The notes: generated from the sequence alone by a model not told the origin. Shown: positions 28,301 through 40,249, counted from the stretch's first letter. The stretch is DNA of 64,000 nucleotides from Odiellus spinosus (GCA_963920705.1 OY987230.1:20733320-20797319), one strand, 5' to 3'. Numbers and translations: made by a program.

Positions 28301-31300
28301 GAGCGATAATGCTATGGAAGCCAAAGCGGTCGACGCTTTACTAAATTTTGAAACTGTAAGGAATCAAAATATATCTTGGGCCTTTTTAGACAGAGAGAGA
28401 AAGAGAATTGACCGATTTTTGGTCTTGATTTACAATTTAGGTGAAATACTACAACGCTGAACGATACGAGATTGAAGCTTACCAAAAATTAGTCGATTGC
28501 TACCAGGTGAAAAACGCTTTAAATTGGAGCTTCTGGTAGTTTTGGGAGTACTGAGAGATTAGTGGATTGAATTCACACGTATTTTAAAATAGATTTTTGT
28601 CATAAGTAGATTAAATTAGCCAATTTCGAACTAAATCTGTTGGAATCGCGAATTTCCAGTTAGGCAGAAACGCAATCTTGTATCATTTAAACTCTTCTCA
28701 TAGTATACATCCACACTAAACAGAAACGAATTTCAAAAAATGTGGGCTCGTTCATATATTTGAATAATTTCTCTCCCCTTTGTTTTTGTCTTAAATCTCT
28801 TGTTGGTTAAATCTCAAGGGTGTTATAGTTTTTTCTTTTACCACAAGAGGCGATTTTTTACGACCCTCACGAAGAGATTCACGCTTCTAAGAAATTCCAC
28901 ATTTGAGTCGACTACCTAGTACTTACACGTTTTAATTTACTTATGATATCGTTTATACGAAAAATTCAAATATCAAGGGATAGTGCCACGCACGATCTGG
29001 TCGCAATTTTTATTGGGTCGAGAGGTCGGATCAAAAAATATTTCATTAAGCAGAAAAATTCGGTATTTTGGCTTGGTATTCCGAACAATTTTTAAAAAAT
29101 AATTGTAAAAATAGACCCCCCTCCAAATATTTGACGGGTAATCTTTTATAGTTTGACCTTTTGGGTGTCTTAAGCTCGTTTTTAGTTGAAACAGCAGTAA
29201 TATATATCGAGGTAGCGTTTTCCTTCAGCTAGTTGTGGCTTGACCTTGGGTTTCAATTCCGGACATGTTGTTCCAACTTTAAATAGATCGGTTTATAGTG
29301 GTTCCCTTCCTCTAATATCTCCTTTTGATGGTACTATCCCTTTAACGAAGCGAATTTTGTCATAAAAGTTTAATATTCTTGACTGTATTCCTGAAATTAC
29401 CCCAGGCAATTTGAAACTTTCCAAATATTTTGCGAGTACATATTCGTTATAATTTTAACTTCGATATTCGAAGGTTACCGAATGGAAAGCCCAGGCTTCT
29501 TTGAATTTATTAAACACATTGCAAAGTTTGGTCATAACATTGGCCGTTTTGGCGGGAACCTTACTTTGCGCGGATCTGGTGGTCAATCACGAAAATCTGA
29601 CCGTCGGAGATTACGTTCTCTTCACGACCTATTTGTTTCAACTTTATACCCCCTTGAATTTCTTCGGAACCTATTACAGGTCAGCCCTAGACTATTCTGA
29701 CCGTTGGAAAAGTATTTTTTTAAAACGGGGTTCATACAAACAAGAAATGGTAAAATTTTAAATCGGTGCTTTCCTTCACTTAAAGATAATTTTACTCACG
29801 AAACTAGACTTATTTAACTTACAACCTTTACCAGAAGCCGATGAAACCCTCCTTTGAAGTCTATTACTCCCGGGTCTTGTCTACCCCTCTCTGTATGGGT
29901 TATTCTCAAAAGGCGCGATTCGTACGCCTCCTAACGGTAGATGTTTTCGGAGCGGGAGCTCGTCGAGCGAATATCTCTAGCAGCCTTGGAGTTTGTCCAA
30001 AAAACGTCGTCGTTTGTATAGAGAGAGAATTTCCAATTTTCCGTAGACAGGGGGGATTAAGTAGGACCCCTTCTAACTCGTAAAATTGTGAATTTTACCC
30101 ATACAGAGAGGAGCGCTATATGGAACATTGGAGTAGTAGACTTCAAAGGAGGGTTTCATCGGCTTCTGCCTTTACTAAACATCGAAAGAAACATAATCTT
30201 TCTCAAAATGCTAAGCCTAAATAAATTCGAGTGTAATTTTAAACCGCGCTTTTGCAATAAAACTGCGCTTCTAATTTTGAATATAGGCTTTGAATATTAT
30301 AAAACAGCTAAAATATAATTCCTTGGCTTTCGAAAAAATTGTGACAGCATCAATATAAATGAAAGCGTTAATATAAATTGCGACACAGAATTTAAAAATA
30401 GTTTTTTTTGATGATTAATACCAGTACTGTATGAACCCCTTTTTATTTTATCACTTACTATTTTGATTAACCGTTAATTATTAATAATTAGAATGATTCA
30501 AACCGCATTTATCGACATGGAAAACATGTTTGATTTATTGAAAGTTTTACCCGAGATTCAAGACGACTCTAACGCTCAACAACTTCGAGTTTTAGGAGCT
30601 AGTTTGTCTTTTGAAAAAGTATCTTTCAGCTACAATTCCGAGTACGAAGATCATTTTTTATTTTAAAAAAGAATCAAAACGGAAGATTTAGATCTTAAAT
30701 ATCTTTTAAATTTTTTCCCACGTTAATTAGCCGCCCAGTTTTGAAAAATATTTCATTCGAAGTTCCTTCCGGTAAAACGGTGGCTCTGGTTGGTCCATCC
30801 GGTGCCGGCAAGAGTACCATTATTCGCTTGATATTCAGGCTTTACGATACCACTTCCGGTAGAATTTTTTTCGATAATCAGGATATTAAGTTGGTAGGTC
30901 TTTAAATTGAAAAGAAAAGGTGAAGAGGAAATTGCAGTTATTTTTATTGGGTCCAAAACTGTATCAGAGTTCGAATAAACACAGAAAACGGAAATATCAA
31001 GGAAATACTACCAGCAAATGTCCAGTTAAATGTACCGGTATATTCTGATTCGAGACACTCTAGTGAAATCGAATTAGTGAAATGAAAAAATTCGAGTTGG
31101 GAGGGAAGACATAGGCAAGCGCGGCCCGCCTAAATTCCGTCCCTCTCTCCCGACTCAAAATATCGTGGAAGAGTCCAAATCACTCGAGCCAGACAGGGAT
31201 GACGACTTTTTTGTCTATTTTTAAGTGATGGACGTTTGCTGATAGTATTAAGCTACGGGGCGTTGTTTACTTTTATGGAAAAAGTGATAGACTTTTGGTA

Positions 31301-33580
31301 ATAAATAAACTCCTGAACATCATAATTCCTTGAGAAAATCAGGGAAATTTATGATTAAAAACTGCTTGATTTTTCTTTTCACTTTCCTTTTAAAGGGAGG
31401 ATGCAACCTAACAACAAGTGATTTTTTTTATCGATTCCTTATTGTTTAAATAGGCCTAATCCACTATTTAAAAAATTTACTAACAAATATTAAACTAGAA
31501 ATAAATTTAAAACTTACCCTGAAAATAGGCTTAGTGGGATTCATGGAGCTCCTGATTTCCTCGCGTGTAAGGTCTAGCGACCAATCGCACGCGACGTAAG
31601 CCTCGTGGAGATCTCGCGTGAACGACGGGCCTTTGCTCATTGGTCGCTAGACCTTACACGGACGCGATTCGGTATCTCCATGAATCCCGCTAAGCCTATT
31701 TTCAGGGTAAGTTTTAAATTTATTTCTAGTTTAATATTTGTATTGCAAACTTTTTATCGGTGGATTAGGCCTATTTAAACGATAAGGAATCGATAAAAAA
31801 TCACTTGTAATTAGGTTGCATTCTCCCTTTAAAAAAGGAGTCTGAAAAAGTTGAAATAGAAAAAATAATATATAATAAAATTAGGTTACTCAAGAATCAT
31901 TGCGAAAAAATATCGGCGTTGTCCCCCAAGATACTGTGCTTTTTAACGACACTTTGAAGTATAATATTCGATATGGGAGAGTCGATGCCAATGAGGATGA
32001 AATCTTAGACGCTGCCAAAGCGGCTGATATTCATACGCAAATTACAACCTTTCCACAAGGTAATAATGATATTATTTGCTTTGGTAGATAAATTTAAGCA
32101 CCTTCTAATCTCGCAACTATGTATATAGTCCCTTTAATTGATTACGTACTGTTTTTAAATAATTGGGGAAAATTTAATTGACGTTAGGTTACGAAACAAT
32201 TGTCGGTGAACGAGGATTAAAACTAAGTGGAGGTGAAAAACAAAGGGTAGCCATAGCGAGAACGATTCTTAAAAACCCTTACGTCGTCTTATTAGATGAA
32301 GTAAGTTCGTTTTAATATACTTATCAAGTTAATTTTTTACGCCCGAAATCGTAATTTTTGTTTGAAGGCAACTTCCGCTTTGGATACTAATACCGAAAGA
32401 AATATCCAATCGGCTTTAAATAAAATGTGCGCAAATAGAACGACCGTGATTGTAGCTCATCGTTTATCGACTATCATTCACGCTGATACTATTCTAGTAC
32501 TAAAAGATGGCGAAATTGTCGAACGTGGAAGGTGATTATTATTCATTTTTCTAACTTGAAACAATGCGTACAAATATCTTTCCAATTTGTTTCGAAAAAA
32601 TATTTGGAATACGGGAAACAGTTTAAGACTTGTTGGGTCGAAAAAAATGAGAATTTTCGATAAGTGAAACTGTTTAATACGTATTTAACCAACTTGTTTC
32701 GAAAAAATATAAATTTTGAATATGGGAAACAGTTTAGTACTTATTTGGCCAACTTGTTTCGAAAAAATATAAATTTGGTATATGGGAAACAGTTTAATAC
32801 TTATTTAGCCTACTTGTTTCGAAAAAATCTAAATTTGGTATATGGGGAACAGTTTATATATATTTCACCAACTTCGCTAAATATTAATTTAGCGAATGAG
32901 TTATATTCTAACTTAGCTAACTAGTTTTGGAAAAATAGGAATTTAGAATAAGTGAAACGGTTCCATTTTTAATTAGCCAACTTGTTTCGAAAAAAATTGA
33001 ATAAGTGAAACAGTCTATTTTTGCGTATTTGGCGTTTAAAACTTATTGGACCAACTTGTTTCGAAAAAATATAAATTTGGAATATGGGAAACACTTTAAT
33101 TCTTATTTGTTTCGAAAACCAACTTGTGTCGAAAAAAATGAGTAAGTGGCAAACTTATTTCGAAAAAATATTAAATTAGAGAATGAGTTAAATACTTAGG
33201 CAACTTATTTTGAAAAAATATGAATTTCGAATATGGGAAACTCTTAAATATTTATTTAGCCATCTTGTTGTAGAAAGATAGGGGTCAATTATAGGTCATT
33301 AATTTTTAAAAGGTCGCGATGAAAAGGTCAGGGAAATGGGGGAAAATAGACCTAAATATCAGGGTAAAGTCAGGAAATTTCAAAAATTGACAAATATGTC
33401 AGATAAATTACAAAATGGACCAAATTTGTAATTGGTGTAATTTTTTTTTTAATTTTTAGACACGAGAATTTGTTGAACGAAAAAGGTCTTTACGCCAGTA
33501 TGTGGCAACAACAGCAAGAAAAACTCAAAGAGGAGGAGGAAGTAACTGAACCGGAAACCATTCAACCCTCCATTTTTTGA
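25333..33580 (+). CDS. ABCB6: ABCB6, ABC half-transporter (porphyrin/heme)
   Basis: ABCB6 is a half-transporter linked to porphyrin and metal transport in mitochondrial outer and endolysosomal membranes. Fifteen exons: 25333-25829, 25895-26039, 26117-26306, 26383-26475, 26541-26643, 26720-26809, 28124-28355, 28441-28506, 29474-29679, 30492-30641, 30731-30893, 31885-32059, 32188-32300, 32368-32531, 33460-33580; 835 residues (human 842). An N-terminal extra membrane domain (TMD0) opens with [10 protein letters not shown]. The core TMD has [20 protein letters not shown] and [10 protein letters not shown]. The NBD has Walker [11 protein letters not shown]-loop [11 protein letters not shown], signature [16 protein letters not shown], Walker B VVLLDEATSALD and H-loop VAHRLST. 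Introns hold a hAT-like element, two MITEs and a minisatellite, yet every exon is intact. The tail is acidic. Confidence 0.97.
26810..28123. other. ABCB6 intron 6, with hAT-like insertion
   Basis: A 1.3-kb intron bounded by AA|GTATGT and TTTTTAG|CT. The hAT-like repeat 27094-27870 takes up most of it. Confidence 0.75.
27094..27870. mobile_element. hAT-like non-autonomous element with duplicated left end
   Basis: The ends are CAGGGCTCCCAGAG and GCTGGGAGCCCTG, an inverted pair of the CAGGG...CCCTG type common in hAT elements. A second left end (CAGGGCTCTCAGAGGTCC, about 27329) and diverged copies of the next 110 bp make it look like one copy inserted beside or into another. The 8-bp flanks do not match, so no target duplication is seen. 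No transposase. Confidence 0.6.
28507..29473. other. ABCB6 intron 8, about 970 bp
   Basis: The intron runs from CAG|GTGAAA to CGAAG|GTTACC. AT-rich, with no element or RNA gene recognised. Confidence 0.6.
29680..30491. other. ABCB6 intron 9, with MITE copy 2
   Basis: The donor follows TATTACAG and the acceptor is TAATTAG|AATG. The 337-bp MITE at 29832-30168 lies inside, and the rest is AT-rich. Confidence 0.75.
29832..30168. mobile_element. 337-bp MITE, copy 2
   Basis: Starts CAGAAGCCGATGAAACCCTC and ends with the exact complement. It is flanked by a perfect 7-bp duplication CCTTTAC (29825-29831 and 30169-30175). Identity with the other copies is high over the whole length, so the insertion looks recent. 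Confidence 0.92.
30894..31884. other. ABCB6 intron 11
   Basis: About 1 kb. It holds an imperfect inverted pair near 31088-31165 (GAGTTGGGAGGGAAG / CTCTCTCCCGACTC), about 75 bp shared with 767-840 (31238-31310) and the foldback element 31390-31833. Confidence 0.65.
31390..31833. mobile_element. 444-bp foldback MITE with very long arms
   Basis: The left end TTAAAGGGAGGATGCAACCT pairs with the right end AGGTTGCATTCTCCCTTTAA. Inverted pairing continues through TCGATTCCTTA, AATAGGCCTAATCCA, AAACTTACCCTGAAAATAGG and a central GTGTAAGGTCTAGCGACCAAT / ATTGGTCGCTAGACCTTACAC, so nearly the whole element is one hairpin. The terminal TTAA could be target-site duplication. It has no ORF. Confidence 0.88.
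32532..33459. other. ABCB6 intron 14, filled by a minisatellite
   Basis: About 930 bp between AG|GTGATT and TTTTTAG|ACAC, mostly the 60-bp tandem repeat. Confidence 0.8.
32570..33265. repeat. 60-bp minisatellite in ABCB6 intron 14
   Basis: The unit contains CCAACTTGTTTCGAAAAAAT, then ATAAATTTGG and TATGGGAAACAGTTTA. Three neighbouring units at about 32700, 32760 and 32820 are exactly 60 bp apart; others are degraded. The small ORF across them is a by-product of the repeat. Confidence 0.9.
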
Positions 33581-33661
33581 GCAACGCCTTTAGTGTATAT
33601 AGTATTCTCAAATGCGGATATAAAGCAAATTTTCGCCGCTAGGAGCGCGATAGCTCTAGAG

Positions 33662-34003
33662 CAGGGCTTCCACCAGGTACGTACAATATCTAAAAGTCCT
33701 TATTTTATATCTAGGTCTTTAAAATCGCAATGTACCCCTAGATTTTAAACAATTTTAGGAAACAACTCGATAGTCTGAATTTTTTTCAGTGTGTCAAAAT
33801 ACTAAAAGTTCTACCAATGAAATTAAGAATTTTTAAAAAATAATCTTTTCAAGGAGAGAATTCTTAGGATTTTGACTTATCTATTGTATGAAAAGTATCA
33901 CTACAAATAAGTGATGATAAGGATCTCATTTTTGGGTTTTTTATTAGTTTTTATGATCAAAAGTCCCTTTAATTTTCGGATTTTGGTGGAACTGGGAGCC
34001 CTG
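33662..34003. mobile_element. hAT-like MITE, 342 bp
   Basis: Ends CAGGGCTTCCACC and GGTGGAACTGGGAGCCCTG. The directly flanking CTAGAG occurs on both sides (33656-33661 and 34004-34009), a 6-bp match where hAT elements usually make 8. No transposase. Confidence 0.7.
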
Positions 34004-34334
34004 CTAGAGATTCTAGAATATATATAGATGCAATAAATGAAACCACTAACGCTGATGCGCTCTTAGCGGAGTAAATTTAACAAACGCGTTTAAAATAGAC
34101 AAAAAAAAATCATGTTATACTCAATTATATAGTTCATTCAACATCGATAAGATTGTTTTGGGTGTTTTTCTCTCACCCCTAATACTCCACGATGAACTTC
34201 TCGAATTTGAATGAGCACCCATTATAAATATATTTAAGCTTCAATTTTAAGCTGAGCTTAATTAGAAATATTTTAGAAAACTACTTGTAGAGTATATTTC
34301 TCTCGTTTTTTGAAATAAACGAAGTCGAACTTGG

Positions 34335-34498
34335 ATTCTTCGTGAATCTAGCTAAGCCTATTTTGATGGTAAGTTTTAAATTTATTTCTAGTTTAATATT
34401 CGTCTGTAATTTTTTTTTACTGTTGGATTAGGCCTATTTAAACGATAAGAAATCGATAAAAACATCAATTGTTGTTGTTAGGTTGCATTCTCCCTTTA
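34335..34498. mobile_element. Right half of a 31390-type element
   Basis: From GTGAATCTAGCTAAGCCTAT through AAGTTTTAAATTTATTTCTAG to GGTTGCATTCTCCCTTTAAA it matches the right arm at 31678-31833. No left arm is present, so this is a truncated copy. Confidence 0.8.
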
Positions 34499-34905
34499 AA
34501 TAAGAAGTTTTTGAAACAGTCGAGTTTGAAAAATCTTGTTTGTGAAAAGTCATCTCTTCTCGAGATCAAAAGACGTTACGCGACTGATGGTGATCTCTTT
34601 TATCATCTAATCGGTTGAAATATTGAGCTTTTGGCCGTGTTTTCGGATAGGTTATCGCCAATTGAGTTCGTAACGAAAATTTCCAACTTATGTTTTCAAT
34701 AAGTACGTGCGAAAGAGCATCTGCTTGCGTCTCTTAATATAATAATAATAATGGCGCGATAAGGATTTAGACTTGATCTATCAAATACAAACACCTGTTA
34801 CTTTAAGAGTACCTTAGTACCGATAATCGTATTTGTTTTAATTACAAAATTTACCTGTCTGATTAATACCAGTCATGATTAAAGGATGAGTAAAAAGATT
34901 GAAAT

Positions 34906-35303
34906 GGAATCACCATGACAAAAAACGGATTCCGGAATTTTTCACAACTTTTAGACATCTTTTTTGTGTTTAAAATAATTTCTGAAGTTTGGTAAAATTT
35001 GAATAAAAGTAAATATAAATTCTGACCAATCATATTCAGCCTTCAACAGAGCTTGTAATGTCCTAACATTTAAAGAATAGGCTGATATTTGATGCCTAAG
35101 ATCTTGGCCGTCAAACACCGGCATATTCTTTTAATGTTAAGAGATTACAAGCTCTGTTGAAGGCTGAATATGATTGGCCCGATTTTATATTTACTTTTTT
35201 CAAATTTTATCAAACTTCTGGAATTTATTTAAACCCGAAAAACGTGTCTAAAAATTCAGAAAAAATTGTGGAATACTTTTTTTGGCATGGTGATTCCGAA
35301 AAT
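34906..35303. mobile_element. About 400-bp foldback element with about 165-bp arms
   Basis: The left arm has GGAATCACCATGACAAAAAA, TTCTGAAGTTTGGTAAAATT and CAATCATATTCAGCCTTCAA. The right arm has their complements in reverse order. The loop is about 70 bp (35070-35140). Arm pairing explains the overlapping ORFs on both strands. Confidence 0.8.
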
Positions 35304-36599
35304 AAATTCAAAAGCTGTTCCCTTTTTAGCTCCAAGTTTCCCTTTAATCATTTTAATCATGAAAGTAGGCCCAAAATGTTCCTCAAATAACTGACGAACT
35401 TTTGGGAACCGTATCCAAATTTTTTGTTCTATTTTTTTAGTTACGCGAACTAGTTTTGAGTTCTTATAGCGAAATGTAACCAAATCTAAGTTTAATTGAA
35501 AAAATCCTGCAATTGATAGGATCAGAAAAAAAAAGCTTAAAATGGTTCTTTTTCAACTTTTCAAGTTTCTAGTCGTGTTTAAACAAATCCTGGCTAAAAT
35601 TTTAAAGTTAAAGACAAACAATTTGATTTTTAGGTTCAGTATAGATGACACTCTTTGGTCATTTTTTTTTTTTAATCTCCCCAATTCTTTCTTTTTTGCG
35701 TGTGATGGTGAGAAGCTGGGAGCAAACAAGATTTCAAAAGTGGGTTGTTCGAGTTTAAAATGCTTTTAAACTATCACTTTCAGACCTCGGTCTCTTTATT
35801 CCCCCAGAAGCATCCCTTGTTAGCTTTGTCAAGAAAATATTTTTCACCTCGAAATAGGGAATTTTTGGGAAAAACTTGGGAAGTCTCGGAAAATCAAAAT
35901 AAAAATGACGTAAATATCAGTGATTTGGTGGAAAAATAGAACACCGCGTTGGGATAAGTTATAAAAATAGGCTATATGGTTTGGAAAAGTCAGGGAATTT
36001 AAAAATGAGCTTCAAAATACTATTAGTCGTAAAAATCTGATTCCCTTCTCTCTCTTACTACCTTAGTCAGTTTCTATCTCACTCGAGCCTCAATCGGGTT
36101 ATAAAAGTATAAGAGTCTCTTTGCGGGATTGTTTTAGGCTTAACTCTCGGATGAGCAAGCGCCTTTCTCGAAAACGAATACTCTTTTATTTTTTTCCCTC
36201 TCTCGCACTTAAGCCACGTTCACAATATCTGTGAACAATATCTGTAGTTAATTCCCCAGGGCCTAAAAAGGTCGGCGGAGAAAACTATAATTTGAAAATT
36301 GAGTTGAGTGAAATATATTTGGAAATTAATTTAATTAAAAGCCAGGAAATTTGTCCCGGAAACTTAAGGGTCTTTCACACGAGCCAATTTTTACCTCGGA
36401 CATCAAGTCTTGTGAGAAATAACCCACTTGATGGGAATTAGTTTGATCTATATGAAAGTGGTGAAATTATCCACGTGTTTTCATTTTAAGTTATTTCTGA
36501 AAGCCACTGAAAATTACTTCAAAATCTAAAGGACTTCACGCAAAATCCATAATGATTGGGAATTGACTCGTCTGAAATGCCATTATATTATCCCTGTTT

Positions 36600-38040
36600 A
36601 AATTGTGAAGGAGACTTTATTCTTTCGTTGGCCCTCCTCTTCTCTCATGATATCCTTTCTCGAAAAGAACATGCCGATCGCATTAGCGGCCAAAAGTATT
36701 CGGCGTGGCTTTCCGATGTCCTCGCTCACGGAACGCCAGCGCGCACTCTTTTCCCTAGAACCTATATGGCCCCTGGTAGTTCACCCTCCCTCCCATCCCC
36801 CGTTATCTCTTGGCCCACCAGAAGAGTATCGCGCTCTTTAGTAGCTCGACGGATTTTCTGCTTCCAAATCTTTGCCAGATGACGACTTTCGCACGCCAGC
36901 CCCACTTATTCTCTCGCCCCTTTCGCGCCAGCATCTTCTCTGTAAGTTTTGAAATGTGGGGATCGTCCCTAAATGTCGTCCCGTCCCACGAAATCCAAAA
37001 AATCCTCAGTTGCACCTAGGACTATAAACTTTGGTTACCTATCTTTATAAATATGAATTACAAAACCAGGCGTTCGTAAGCTTCCTTTAACGGCAAACAG
37101 TGCGAGCAAAAGTGCTAAGAAAAAACCACACGCGCTTCTGCCTATTAATCTTTATCTTTCCTCCAAGCCGCAATTGTCCCAAGATATGCCTATTTAGAAC
37201 TGTATTCCGTGGCATACGTTGTTCAAACTGTCAATTAACCCTGCTAAGACTGCGTAGGTGCGTGATGGTCGTCTTCACCACAAAGGAACTCACGATAAGC
37301 GTGCACTCGATAAATTTAATATCTCGAAATAAATATAATGCTTTAGGTAATATCCCCTTTTCGAAACTTTCAGTCGAGTGTAAGTTAGGCCTTGGCTTCC
37401 TCGGGATCTATCCTTACCGTCAAAAAGGCAAGTAGAGAAGGGAGTAGTAGGAATCCCTCTTACGTAGCCGGAACGTCACGTGATCGATCAACAGCCAGCG
37501 CGCCGCGGGGGTGTGACTTCTGACTCGCCCTCTCATAACCTTTTCCAGGGCACTTTCTCCTTCCTTTCTCCCACCAAAACCAGAATATATCTCGCGCTTT
37601 CTAAAAGGGACTCGCTCGTGGAAAAATCTTATACTTGTATATTCGGGCAAGGATTATCCCCGGGGCCTGGAAGAAAGTATCCTCCAAATCCTTTCGACCA
37701 ATGAGAAAGGAGACTCCTCGAAGAAGAGGCGAGTCGAGCGGTGGAGAAGGAGAAATTTTGGCGCGAGATGTGGGCGTGGAAACAAATAAAAGCGACCTCG
37801 ATCTCCACCTTTTGGTCGTTTGGCGCGCGCGCGCAATCGTCAGCTATATACGTGTTGTACAAAGGCCTCGAGCACCCGTGAGATAAAGTTATCTATTTCG
37901 CACCCACCTCCTACACCCTCTCCTATTCTTATCTACCTGTTTGGTTCAAAAAGGATGGCACCTATATCATTTTTACCAACGAGTTATCAACGTAAGGGAC
38001 GACCAGTTTCTGCTCCCGCTTGAATTTCATCATAGTGGTG
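36600..38040. promoter_or_regulatory. GC/CpG-rich island, probable nuclear-receptor promoter
   Basis: Unlike its surroundings this 1.4 kb is GC-richer and full of CpG (for example GGCGCGCGCGCGCAATCG near 37822). It contains CACGTG at about 37478 and GCTATATACG near 37843. Many ORFs cross it in all frames, as expected where stop codons are rare; none looks like a protein. A strong donor, TG|GTGAGTAA, lies at 38037/38038, so 5' UTR exon 1 of the receptor could end here. This is inference from composition and position. Confidence 0.45.
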
Positions 38041-38409
38041 AGTAATTTTGATACATAATTGTTTTATTGAAGAGCTTGTTTATGTATCTTAACTTTTTCA
38101 ACCAACAAGAGTTGGGCAAACTCGTGTTGATGAATAAGTTTTGATCATCGTAACGTTGTATGACAAACATAAATCTGATCAATACCAAAATTTGGTTACT
38201 TTCGGCTGTCTTAGAAGTGGGAAAATACTAACAAATTATAGGGAACTTTGCACGCAGGAACACAATGATTCTTAGAGGGCATAACCAATGGGAAGTTTGA
38301 GTTAAAATCACGCTCTGTTGATGACATTGTGTTCATCGTGATATTTTTCATGTAAAAAAACTATGGTAATTAAGGTTTGAAATGAATTTTCTTATATGTT
38401 CTGACTATA

Positions 38410-38575
38410 GGCGCCTGTAAAAGTATTCCAATATTCGAACTTTAGTGTTCAGGGGATAGCCCACATTTAGGATGAAACCCCCTAATGTATTTTCTACGAG
38501 CGCCTGTAGAAATGTTTCAACCGTCTCGCTTTGAAGTTCAAGGTAAAGCCGATATTTAGGCGCAAAGGTTTTTAG
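38410..38575. repeat. Pair of diverged direct repeats, about 90 bp
   Basis: GCGCCTGTA(A/G)AA with TTTCAA/TTCCAA, then GAACTTTAGTGTTCA or GAAGTTCAAGGTAAAGCC, then ATTTAGG: the order is the same in both units. Confidence 0.5.
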
Positions 38576-39275
38576 ATGGGATATTATCGATATTTGACTG
38601 CCACAATTAGAAATATATTTTAAAGCTTACTTTAAAACCAAGAGTTTGTTTAGAATTTAATAAATGATTAATTATAAAGGGATAATAAAAAGCATTTTTT
38701 TAATTAATACCAAGAAATTACAAAAATCCTTGAAATGGCCATCAAATATTAATATTATTATATTAAAAAAAAAAAAAAAATTCCCCCGCGAGTTGAATTC
38801 TCTGACTCGCCTAGTGGTATATAGAAAACTTGCTTTCGGAGTGATTTCTCTTGCTCTAGAGAATCCAGTGTAATTCGCTATTAGTTATTTATTTATCTGG
38901 CTAAGTTAGATAATTATAAATAGAAAATATTGCTCAAACCTATGTATTTTTCTTCAAAATATAATTAATCATATTTAGATTATCAATCACTCGCCTCCTT
39001 CCCCCATCCACCCCCAAAATAAATGAAAAACATTTATTTTAAAAATAATAGTAACTATTAATAAATATTAAATGGTGTCATTTTCGGTTTTGGATTGCAT
39101 TTCCATTATATGACATTCGTATCAAAACGTAATAAGAATAGAAATCCAATACTCATTTCTATCGAAGAAAGAAAATCTTCGTGACACGTAAACGCCTCGA
39201 AGCTTTCGCGATGCGAATAAATCAAAATTACACGGACCTTTGCCACCTTTTGAATTCATATAATATCGGTTTTAT

Positions 39276-39393
39276 TTAAAGGGAGGATGATGAGGAAAAT
39301 TCAGAGACATTAATTCGCGAACGAGTCTTATTTTTAAAAGTAGAATCGATAGAAAAAAATCACTTCAGTTTCCTCTCTTCACCCTCCCTTTAA
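39276..39393. mobile_element. Short TTAA-type MITE, 118 bp
   Basis: Starts TTAAAGGGAGGATGATGAGG and ends CTCTTCACCCTCCCTTTAA, with AAAAGTAGAATCGATAGAAAA inside. Looks like an internally deleted member of the TTAA-type family. Confidence 0.8.
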
Positions 39394-39912
39394 AGCTTTG
39401 TAGATGTCGAGACCTTATTTCCAAGGGTCGCGTTGGGGGAAGGAGGTAGATCGGCTTTTAAGGACCATTTGAAAGAAGAAGAGCCCCCCTGCCCCGCTTT
39501 TGGGATTGAGGGGTTGAATAGTAGGAGGGTTTAGAACCCCAAGGGGTAGAGGGAAGTTCAGCAGGTGTCGACTTTCCGACTAATCTTTGTCATAGCATCA
39601 TCTTTTTTTGTATTGTCGCCTCCCTATCGGCTATTCAGGGATTTTATTGTTAGAAACTTGATATAAATGAAGCAATTAAACGTTTAGAAAAATTGCGTTA
39701 TTAGTTATTACCAAAAATCGATTCTTTATTGATTTTATTGTAATTATTTTTTGTTTGTTGGGAGTATGGATTCAAGGACTAAATTTATAACACTGGATCA
39801 GTCAGAGGAATGGAAAAAATAGGACGAATTTTAAACAAAATCTGAGAAAACTTAAGTATTTTGAAATACCTGGAAGAATTGGGGCATTTGTAGAGTATGA
39901 TTTTATGGTTCG

Positions 39913-40249
39913 CAGAAGTAGATGAAACCCTCCTTTGAAGTCTACTACTCTAATGTTCGATATAGCGATCCTCTCTGTATGGGTAAAATTCCCAATTTTA
40001 CGAGATCGGAGGGGTCCTACTTCATACCCCCTGTGTACGGAAAATTGGAAATTCTCTCTCTCCACAAACGACGACGTTTTTTTGACGAACTCCAAGGCTG
40101 CTAGAGATATTCGCTCGGCGAACTCCCGCTCCGAAAATATCTACCGTTAGGAGGCGTACGAATCGCGCTTTTTGAAACTAACCCATACAGAGAGGGGTAG
40201 ACAAGATCTGGGAGTAATAGACTTCAAAGGAGGGTTTCATCGGCTTCTG
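39913..40249. mobile_element. 337-bp MITE, copy 3
   Basis: Begins CAGAAGTAGATGAAACCCTC and ends GGTTTCATCGGCTTCTG. Flanks are TGGTTCG (39906-39912) and TGGTTAG (40250-40256), a 7-bp duplication with one mismatch. Same length as copies 1 and 2. Confidence 0.9.

Larger units (their letters stand above)
33581..36599. other. Intergenic after ABCB6, element-rich
   Basis: Holds the ABCB6 3' UTR (AATAAA near 34033), a hAT-like MITE, a half copy of the 31390 element and a large foldback repeat. No coding exon recognised; the ORFs lack family features and overlap repeats. Confidence 0.55.

Noticed and set aside
28356-28460. Extra ABCB6 segment [14 protein letters not shown] in the open frame
   Set aside because: It is intron read-through. 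Splicing GT at 28356 to AG at 28440 restores FETVKYYNAE, as in human ABCB6.
32664-32924. 86-codon ORF with LFRKN repeats
   Set aside because: A by-product of the 60-bp minisatellite in an ABCB6 intron.
36556-37886. Cluster of overlapping ORFs in all frames
   Set aside because: Local GC/CpG richness lowers stop frequency. None shows a domain or consistent codon pattern, and they contradict each other.
37946-38023. Short ORF MAPISFLPTSYQR... as receptor N-terminus
   Set aside because: Its donor CAAC|GTAAGG leaves one base, and joining to the AG before 40469 gives TGA before the receptor ATG.
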